In this document: one piece after another, positions 56,601 through 64,000 of the stretch
Layout: every line of letters begins with the position of its first letter
Position numbering within the stretch: position 1 is the first letter of the stretch
Source of the DNA: Diplosphaera chodatii
Taxonomy: Eukaryota > Chlorophyta > Trebouxiophyceae > Prasiolales > Stichococcaceae
NCBI GenBank assembly: GCA_032358165.1
Contig: JAALGY010000032.1
Span: forward strand, 496,001-560,000
Reading direction: 5' to 3'
Length of the DNA stretch: 64,000 bases
The notes under the pieces: generated by a model
What the model saw: the letters and a program-made list of their open reading frames with translations, nothing else
What the model was told of the DNA's origin: nothing
The model's database searches: none
Translations under genes and position numbers: made by a program

Positions 56601-57443
56601 GTGCCGTAGGTGTCGAAGCGGCCCTCCAGGCACTCAGTGTTTGTCCTGCGACGCACAGCACCCTCAGCAGCTCATGACCACCCCACGGATGACGTCAAGT
56701 GCGCCAGTCAGTACAGGACGACAGGTAGGATGCGCACAATCCCAGGCCATCGTGCGACTCAAAGGCTGCTTTCTGCCGCAGTCCACTCACAGGAAGTGGA
56801 TGGCGTCCAGCGCAGTGAAGCCGTCGCGGGCGGCCAGGCCAGCTGCAGCAGAGAATCATCAGCAGTCGTGTCTGGTGTACCAGCAAGCAGTCACAGCTCG
56901 GAATTGAATAATGCATGCATCACAGCATGCACCTGGCACAAACCTAATGTAACCATCACCATGTGCCGGTGCAAGCAGGGCAGCAGTGTAGGGCCATTAG
57001 ACGCCTTCCAAAGGCAAGTAACGCAGCCGCGAAACAGAGGCTCGAGTACAGGGAGCCATACAGCATTAGGGACTCACAAGGCCTACTCACCTTGGATCTC
57101 GGCGACCTGGACCGGCACGTACTCCAGGCTGTAGGGGCCGTCCTGGTCAGTGGTGCGCAGGTTGCCCAGCGGCGCGAAGCCGGTGCCTGCAGGACGCAGT
57201 TACTCGGTGCTAGCGATGGCAGCTACACAACGTGTCCACTGGACACTTCATGAAGGCAGTGCAGCAGGTCGCGCACAGCTGATTTGCAACTGTGCGACGC
57301 ATAGAATCAGGTGAGGTTCGTGTCAAGTGCGTGCACAAGGGGCTGTCGCAACAAGTGGATGAGCAGCAGGCACCTGGCAGGAAGGGTTGCGCTGCGGCGG
57401 TGCCGAGACACGCCAGCAGTGCCAATGCCACTGCCACCGTCAT
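53642..57443 (-). CDS. Desiccation-related protein PCC13-62 family (secreted, ferritin-like), copy B; reading frame possibly disrupted
   Basis: Tandem paralogue of the gene at 59367-62738 with the same 13-exon layout: 57374-57443, 57091-57186, 56791-56842, 56563-56645, 56274-56356, 55906-56050, 55451-55611, 55066-55186, 54838-54900, 54517-54613, 54218-54312, 53948-54065, 53642-53736. Signal peptide MTVAVALALLACLGTAAAQ. Conserved: CLEGRFDTYGTFGRDFTGNL, QGLRKANLTERTRPYLEEIA, GHTLLTRHLGSALPCPYVDY, DPFLNDVNFVLCVLSLEEVG, IVEPFNETATQCFARISAL, LVGKIRLPTGYN. Exon 8 is 121 nt against 123 in copy A because of a 2-nt deletion (near 55087). Using the homologous donor shifts the frame and meets a stop in exon 10. 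A weaker donor 13 nt upstream (ACA|GTTCGA) would restore frame at the cost of a few residues. The donor after exon 10 is GC (AAAG|GCAAAA) where copy A has GT. The last exon runs further than in copy A (VKVCKAWLTT). It may be functional with altered splicing, degenerating, or affected by sequencing error. Confidence 0.78.
54438..54476. repeat. Microsatellite-like ccactg/ctgcca repeat in an intron of copy B
   Basis: Imperfect run of ccactg and ctgcca hexamers just beyond the GC donor of copy B exon 10; not seen in the matching intron of copy A. Confidence 0.75.
54730..54822 (-). other. T-rich tract (coding strand) just after the donor of copy B intron 9
   Basis: AT-rich stretch with several A runs on the + strand, hence U-rich in the transcript, beginning about 15 nt after the donor of exon 9 (54838). 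A similar tract sits at 60315-60340 in the same intron of copy A. Confidence 0.7.
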
Positions 57444-59366
57444 GCCTGCTGTGCGCAGTCTGTTGACTACCGCAGCACGACCTTCTAGGATGGGTATTGA
57501 AAACCCCCTGTATATCAGCGAACCACAGCAGTGGTCATCCAGGCATTGCTGCAAAAGGAGGAGGCAACAAGATGCTCAGCAGCTGACAACGTCGCGAGGT
57601 ACTGTATTCTGTCCAGATGGTCGTTCACGATGCTGTTTCTCATCAACGGAACTGCCTTGAGAGCCGGTGCTGGATCCGCAGGAGCAGCTATAACTGTGCC
57701 AAGCTTGCATTCTAGGAATGATGCTGGCGTCAACTTGTTACAACAATGGGCAGCCACTGCACTCATCAATCGTCGATCATTCTGCACGCAGGCGGAGATG
57801 GAGGGATGGCCAGCTGATCGCAGCAAGAATGTAGATACTGTGCCCAAATCAGCGGCTCATTGCGTCGCCAACTCAAATAGAAGCAACTGCTCAGAAGCTG
57901 CAATGCCACACACACGCATTCAGAGGTACGCCTGCGGATTGCACCTGTGTCAGCTGACATCACGCAATACAACAACCGGGTTGCTTGCTGCAGCAGTATG
58001 GCATGCAGTACGGCATGCCATCCGATTGATAGCGAGCAGACACGTGCTCATCATGCTTATACATGCGAGCCGGATTACAGCTGCTGACGTACATTGGCCG
58101 CGTCCGTATACAGTGAAGACGGGGTCAAAGAGCACCTCCAATGCCGCCGTGCAGTAAACTGGCGGCAACTCCGAGAGCGAGAGCATGGCCACTACAGGAC
58201 ACCAGTGCAGTCTACGGCCCTTCTTCTATCGGCAAGCATCCCTGATGAGCGGCTCAAGGGACCGAGCCGCACCATGAGTCTTTATCATATCAGCTAACTA
58301 GCCACTCGCAGAACGGGCCTTGCTCTGGGCATTTGATTGCTGTTGATGAGCTCACCTGTGAATGTTGCGTACGTATCAGCTTCTTCGTTCGGAAACGCTT
58401 GGCCGAATTTGGATGCTTGCTAACGATGACTGGTGACCCGTCCGATATGTAAATAAATATGCTTGCACCATCTGCTTTCGGATGGTGAGATGCTGTATCG
58501 AACCTACCTAAAGGTTCCAGTCCTAGGATCATCCTGCAGTAGTACTAGAGGCCAATGGAACGGAGCCAGGTACAGACCTGGCAGACAGACGCCATGCCAC
58601 GCCCACAGTTGCCTGGCACAGCAACAGCTGTACAGCAATACTTCTGTAGTGTGATATGGCTGGTACATCATAGCTGTTAGCACCAGAGACAGTTGTGCAG
58701 GTTGAGACAGGGTTCGGGATGGTAATAGCGACAAATATATGCTATTATGCTTTGGGCTGACATCCGCAAACAGTTTTTAATGGCACTGGTTGTCGACTTG
58801 CCGAAGATCAATCGGCTGACTAGGCTTTTGACCAACAATATCTTACTATTCATGTATGCTCCACATATCAGCCATGGCTGCACACATGGCCGCACAATAT
58901 GTGCGGCAAAAAAACTGAAGCCACCATCAAGCCACCATCAACACCCGCCCTGCCGAAAATTGCCCGCAGGAGCTGATCCAACTAAATAACACACAAGATA
59001 CACGCTACTGCTGCACGCTAGCAAAGCCATGCAACCGCCTGGCTCTAGCAGCGCTCACGACAAAACTGGCAGCGGATGTACCACCACACTCGCTGTTGGC
59101 ATCTATAAACAGTGCCTTGATGCACAACTATCTAGAACAGCTCCAGTGCACACGGCCAATGAATATTAAAATCTCTACAGCAACATCTTGCGACCAGTTG
59201 GTGGCGAAGACGCCCCCTTGCACGGAGACACACCAATCTGCAGACGAACAGACAAACAAAATCACGGTCATGAAATGAAACTCATCGCTTACTGTAGTCC
59301 AATATGTGTTCATATGCCTGTGTGAAAGTAGAGCGGCAAGCGCAGGGTTTGGCAGCTGCAAGCCAG
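57444..59366. other. Spacer between the two tandem desiccation-related genes
   Basis: About 1.9 kb, relatively AT-rich from 58280 on. No exon of a third paralogue could be found. Contents seen: a perfect 8-bp hairpin at 58889-58907, a 7-bp hairpin at 58466-58487, and an 11-bp tandem repeat (gccaccatcaa, 58920-58941). It should contain the copy B promoter and the copy A 3' UTR. Confidence 0.45.
58889..58907. other. Perfect short inverted repeat, 8-bp stem and 3-nt loop, next to an A7 run
   Basis: gccgcaca-ata-tgtgcggc is a perfect hairpin, followed on the + strand by aaaaaaa. It resembles a bacterial terminator only by chance of composition; on the minus strand, the strand of the flanking genes, the T run comes before the stem. 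Confidence 0.7.
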
Positions 59367-62300
59367 TCAGCTGGTGATGCGCACCCTGACGGGCGTGTCG
59401 GTGCCGTTGTGGATGCTGCCCTGCTGGTTCTTCATGGGGAGCAGGCCGCGGCGCTCCGCTGCAGGCAAGAAAGGTAAGCAGCAGTCAGCTAGGAAGGGCA
59501 CATCTGCAGGACAACAAAAAGTCTCCTCAGCATGCGCATCACAGATACAGATGACGGCAGCAGATTGGGCACTCACGTCCAGGGGTGATCTTGGGGCCAT
59601 CGATGGTCTGTGTCAGCTGCAGCGCGCCCTCAACAAACGTCGGCATTGTCGTGTTTCCGACGGCCATGGTGGTGTTCGGGATGTTGCCCAGGCACTGGGC
59701 GGGCTCCTGCAGCAGATACTAGAGGTTCAGGACCTAATTACGTTTGACCTCGTGTATCACGCTGGCGGCGAGCGGCACATCAACACCATGCACAGCTGTG
59801 CTTGTGCCCACAACTACGCTGTGTCAAATGGCTGCAGAAATGCTGCCCTCCCCAGCAGGTGTGGTGCAGTAGACAGATGTGCAAACAAGAACCGAACAAA
59901 AACGCCCTCAGGCAACAAACAGTCACACCTGGGGGGAAGTCAGGCTGCCACCGCGAGGGTAGTCGTTCAGGCCTGGCGCTGTGACGTTGTAGCCAGTGGG
60001 TAGCCGGATCCTGCCCAGCAGGCCTGGAAGGTGCCACAGGAGCCACGTCAACACAGCATCAACGGTCTGCCATGGCAGCTGTACCAAGGCTGCAAACATA
60101 TGCCATTGACAGTGCCAATCATGTGCATTGCAAGGAGTCACAAGCTGCCTGTGGCCTTACCATTGGGGAAGAAGCCACCCTTGCCGTTAGGGGAGCCCAG
60201 CGTCAGCACGTTGATGTTCTGCTGCGGGGTGGCTGCGAAGGTGAGACCGTGCACCTCCTGCAACAGCAATACCACAAAGAAGATAAGAACATGTCTTGGT
60301 GGTGTCCAGGATGGAAAAAAAACCAAAAAAATAAATAGACCCGAATTTCAAAGTTTGAGGAGCGCACAGTGGGAATCAGGTTAACGAACTGGTCTGGCAC
60401 AGCGATCGCCCGCGAGTCAGAGTTCACGAGCCCCTGCATGAGCACAGGACAGGAAACTGTAAGAGGAATGCACAGCAAGCGGGACGTCATGCTGTCTGGT
60501 ACGAGCAGTGGAGGCGCCAAGCCCCACCTGGTCGTCGACCTGCGGGCCATCCAGGCGGTCGCGCAGCGCGGACACGCGGGCAAACACCTGGATGGCGGTC
60601 TCGTTGAACGGCTGCACGATCTCGTTGCGCAGCTGCCACAGCAGGAAGCGCTGCGACCACAACAGAAAAGGGTCAGAAAACAGCATCCACCTCGCCATAC
60701 AGGTCCCTTCCCAATCACTGCAGCCAGCGAGCACATCAGCATGCAGAAACAATATCATGACATTGCTTTAATTGATTCAGCCACTCTGATGAGGAAATCA
60801 CAAGTCGTGCTGGAAGCACGACAAAGCGCCTGTCCGCACCTCGACAGTGGCCTGTGCAGTGGCGGAGGTGGCGAGTCCAGCGATGATGTTGGCGTGCACC
60901 GGGTTGTCCACCAGCAGGGCGAGGCCCTTGTTGCCGCGCGCGCCCAGCTCCTCCAGCGACAGCACGGACAGCACGAAGTTGACGTCGTTCAGCGCGTAGT
61001 CTGCATGTGGGCACAGGGATGACATCAGCGGCAGCTTGCAGAATCACCTACTCGTAGTCAACACATGCAACAGGCGACCGAGTGACCAAGGGATCCTTGA
61101 CTGAAAAGCATAACGAGCAGCGTGCAGGCATGCAGAGGAACAGCTGAGAAAGCTTGGCTGCAGCTTTCTCAGCGTTCAAGCAGGTTCACGGCGCACCAAA
61201 AGGCGCGCCGAACCGCTGCTCAACGGTCTGGCCAGCAGGCAGCTCATATGCAGCCGCGTACCACTCGTTCCACCCAGCATCGTAGTCAACGAAAGGGCAC
61301 GGCAAGTCGCTGCCCAGGTGGCGCGTCGTCAGTGCATGGCCCTGCAAACGCACTCCGGTACATCACACATATGCTGACTATCACATAAGCTGCCGTTGTC
61401 ATCAGCTCCAGGGTTGCTGCAGACTCCAGAGTTGGTGCAGAAATAAGTGGCAGACATGAGACAAGAGCAGTGTCCATGGTATCTGAAATTTGCTCTTGAA
61501 GTGCAAGGTCAGCAGTCGCCACCTGCTCATTGAGGGCGACCTCCTGCAGGAAGGGGCGGGTGCGCTCCGTCAGGTTGGCCTTGCGGAGACCCCTCGGCGT
61601 GGGGCCTGCACACGTGCGCAGAATGCAACTTGAACATGCAGCGGGAATGCCGCCGAGGACAGCGCCCAGCAAGCGAGCGGTCCGCGCCTGGCTGCAATGC
61701 TATGGGCCGGGCCGGCATCGCGTGCACACGCATGGCAGGAAGACACAACAAACAGAGCAGGAAGAACGACAATGTATCATGGGCAGGTGGACGCCCAAGC
61801 AGGGTATTGGCTGCGAGAATGTGAGAAAAACCGTGCGAACGCACCGCCCAGCGTCAGGTTGCCGGTGAAGTCGAAGCCGAAGGTGCCGTACGTGTCGAAG
61901 CGGCCCTCCAGGCACTCCACGTTCGTGCTGCAACCAAGAGGTCATCAGTGCCTCACAAACATGCGTTGCACACGTGCAGCCAGGAACGCAAGGTGGCTTG
62001 GGCACCAATGCACCTGACACAGAGCCCATGTGACACAAAACAACCACACAGCCAATCATACAAGACAACCACATCGCCCAGCTACAATACAGGCTCAACA
62101 TCAGGCAAGACGGTGCACAAGTACTGCACAATGCTGCAGGGTGCCCTCACAGGAAGTGGGCGATGTCCAGCGCGGTGTAGTTCTCACGCGCGGCCAGGCC
62201 CGCTGCAGCACAGCAGCAGTGCACATGCTCTCAGCTCCGCTCCACAGCAGGCAGCCACAGACTGCCAGGTCATGAAGAGTGCACGCCAACCAGGCTTGCT

Positions 62301-62738
62301 GCGTGCTTCCAAGGCAACAGTGCAAACCCTAAACCATCACGACATGCAGCTCATCAGGTGTGTCATAAGCCAGCTGTGTCATGATATGAGCACAGCAGCG
62401 CCACTCACCCTTGATCTCGGCGACCTGCACGGGGAAGTATCTGAGGCTGTACGGCCCATCCTGGTCCGTTGTGCGCAGGTTGCCCAGCGGCGCAAAGCCG
62501 GTGCCTGCAGATAACAATCATACCATTTGAGCAGGCACATGCCGAGCCAGGTCAGGCATGCCGCTTGTGGGTGCAGTGGGACCTGCATCCTCAAGGTGCG
62601 GCCGCTGACAACAGAACCAGAACGTTGGGTCCAACATAAATGCTTCTACGGCACACGACCGTGTGTACCTGGCAGGAAGGGCTGCGCTGCGGCGGTGCCG
62701 AGGCACGCCAGCAGCGTCAGTGCCGCTGCGACCCTCAT
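59367..62738 (-). CDS. Desiccation-related protein PCC13-62 family (secreted, ferritin-like domain), copy A
   Basis: Member of the PCC13-62/Rds1-type family with a ferritin-like four-helix domain, known from resurrection plants, fungi and algae. Thirteen exons close in phase (430 aa): 62669-62738, 62409-62504, 62151-62202, 61845-61927, 61523-61605, 61197-61341, 60840-61000, 60528-60650, 60368-60433, 60161-60257, 59929-60023, 59577-59706, 59367-59458. Residues 1-19 form a clear signal peptide (MRVAAALTLLACLGTAAAQ), so the protein is secretory, probably cell wall or extracellular. Domain landmarks: HFLTNVECLEGRFDTYGTFG, PRGLRKANLTERTRPFLQEV, LNEQGHALTTRHLGSDLPCP, VDYDAGWNEWYAAAYELP, NDVNFVLSVLSLEELGARG, IVQPFNETAIQVFARVSALR. 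The helix residues E, H and N match where the family keeps its sequence (EGRF, NEQGH). Potential N-glycosylation sites NLT, NET and NTT are present. No metal-binding claim is made. Stress regulation is family knowledge only. Confidence 0.88.
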
Positions 62739-64000
62739 GGCTGCTGTGCTATGTCGACTGCAAGCTGTCCAGGCGGCTCAGCTCCCTGCATGGGTAACGG
62801 CATAGTCAAGGCCAGGCAAACATTCAAGGTCAGCCTACGCAGCGAAGGGGACCACCCCTTTCAACACCTCCCAGCTCCAGAGGGCCGATCCTCATCGGCA
62901 CCCGTCTGGTACACATGCCCAAAATGTTCCCCGACACACGCCGGCCAACGGCAACTCGAGCGCTGTGCTGGACATAAGCAGCCTCGATCGGAACTCGTGG
63001 CTATGGGGGCAGGTCAGACGGCAGCTACGTCTATGCTGCGCGTTTTGCAATCGAGCGGCCACGTCTTGAGTGGCAATGACTGTGGCCTAAGTGCAGGCCT
63101 AAGTGCAGGCGCCTGTCCGAACGGCGAAATCTCGAGCGATACAGTGCTATAAAGGGTTCTTGAGTGTCAAGCGTAGTGCTGTGGGCACCCTGAACGTCAG
63201 CACGGGCTGTTTTCCCCTGTTGCTTCATGCCTAACGTCCGGTGCACCGGCCAACAACGCCCAGTGCGGACTGCTACACGGCCACCAAGCGCATAATATAG
63301 AACGAAACAGGCATGGTGTCCACCACAAGCGTGTAGCAGGACACCAGCTGACATTCCTGGGTCTCGGGTGCATGTGATGCTTGCTGAGCAGCACCCACCG
63401 CCGACAGCCGGCAGCCAACGAACGAGCGTCAGCGGAGGGTTACAGAGACGGTAGAACAAGTGCGCTACCCCTTACAAGCAGACTGGGCTGCGGAACCGAC
63501 CCTTCACCGGCCTGCACCTCCGTTACTAAACAGGACCATGACCTGCAGCAGTAACCTTTACAAGTTTTCGGCTGCACACCACTATTGACTGTCTCACCTG
63601 CAAGTCAGGCGCGGTGTGAACGTCTGTGCAAAGTGCCCGCCGGGTGTGACGCCTGAAAGTGTGTGATCAATGCAAGGTCTTCTGGCAGCATCCGGGTGAT
63701 TTCGGACGCCGGGATGCCGTGCCGAAACTGTCCTCGGCCAAAACGTGTGGGTGGCTGACAGGAAGCAGTCGCTGACTGCAGTGGCGTAATATTACTTCCA
63801 TGGCATCTGGAGTCTTGTTTCAAGCACCAGCTGCCATGCGGGGACACTGGCACTGCACGAAAATTGTGCACTTGCCAGCATGCATGCCTCATGCATGGCG
63901 GCGGCGGGTCACATACATGTTGGCTTTGATGCAGCTGTGATGTCATGAAAAAACCTGCACTATGCTCCAGCTGTCACTGTGTGTCACGACAAGCACGTGC
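62739..64000. other. Upstream region of desiccation copy A to the window edge
   Basis: About 1.26 kb with short open frames on both strands (for example 63605-63946, minus) but no recognisable product. A perfect 12-bp tandem duplication gcctaagtgcag lies at 63085-63108. It includes the copy A promoter; the rest is unassigned. Confidence 0.4.

Noticed and set aside
58889..58914. Rho-independent terminator-like hairpin with A7
   Set aside because: Eukaryotic nuclear context, and the T run lies on the wrong side for the strand of the flanking genes.
57444..59366. A third degenerate copy of the desiccation-related gene between copies A and B
   Set aside because: I searched for the conserved pieces (EGRFDTYG, ANLTERTRP, HLGS, DYDAG) on both strands and found none in the spacer.
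1..64000. Bacterial or organellar origin of the window
   Set aside because: Dense spliceosomal introns and plant/algal nuclear gene content exclude it.

Overview
The window is nuclear DNA from a green alga. Genes are packed on both strands and mostly cut into many short exons (about 30-300 nt). Introns are about 80-280 nt, usually GT-AG, with a strong TGCAG acceptor. Products include chloroplast ferredoxin-NADP+ reductase, a thylakoid-lumen pentapeptide protein, MutY and MSH5. Codons favour G/C in the third position, and introns are full of TGCATG/CATGCA words. This fits a trebouxiophyte-type alga (Coccomyxa- or Chlorella-like); that placement is inference. No rRNA, tRNA, CRISPR array or transposase was seen.

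Layout. 1-2099 (-): DeSI/PPPDE thiol peptidase, probably running off the left edge through an Ala/Pro-rich tail. 2593-5429 (+): FNR, ten exons. 6146-13723 (+): large VIT-vWA protein. 14323-15270 (-): membrane-anchored lipocalin-like protein, one exon. 16375-17868 (+): glutathione reductase, one exon. 18246-21599 (-): F-box-like/LRR protein. 22108-24742 (+): DUF4097/FAM185A-like beta-repeat protein. 25212-28943 (+): O-fucosyltransferase-like type II membrane protein. 29211-29900 (-): lumenal TL17-like pentapeptide protein, one exon. 30274-35453 (+): large Ala-rich helical protein, not recognised. 35863-39893 (-): zinc alcohol dehydrogenase with micro-exons. 40345-43300 (-): adenine-DNA glycosylase MutY. 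43744-51017 (+): MutS homologue MSH5. 51337-52956 (+): GFA/CENP-V zinc protein. 53642-57443 and 59367-62738 (-): tandem pair of secreted PCC13-62-type desiccation-related (ferritin-like) proteins.

There are no operons; genes sit convergently or divergently with gaps of about 0.3-2 kb. The most informative arrangements are the head-to-head MutY/MSH5 repair pair and the tandem desiccation-protein pair. In that pair all 13 exons correspond, but the downstream copy carries a 2-nt deletion and a GC splice donor. Exon coordinates were derived by hand from homology, reading phase and GT/GC-AG sites. Where every phase closes (FNR, ADH, MutY, O-FucT-like, DUF4097, GFA, desiccation copy A) I trust the model. 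The VIT-vWA, LRR, helical and 3' MSH5 models are partial. I found no convincing new multi-gene system; the findings concern gene structure and single-protein oddities.
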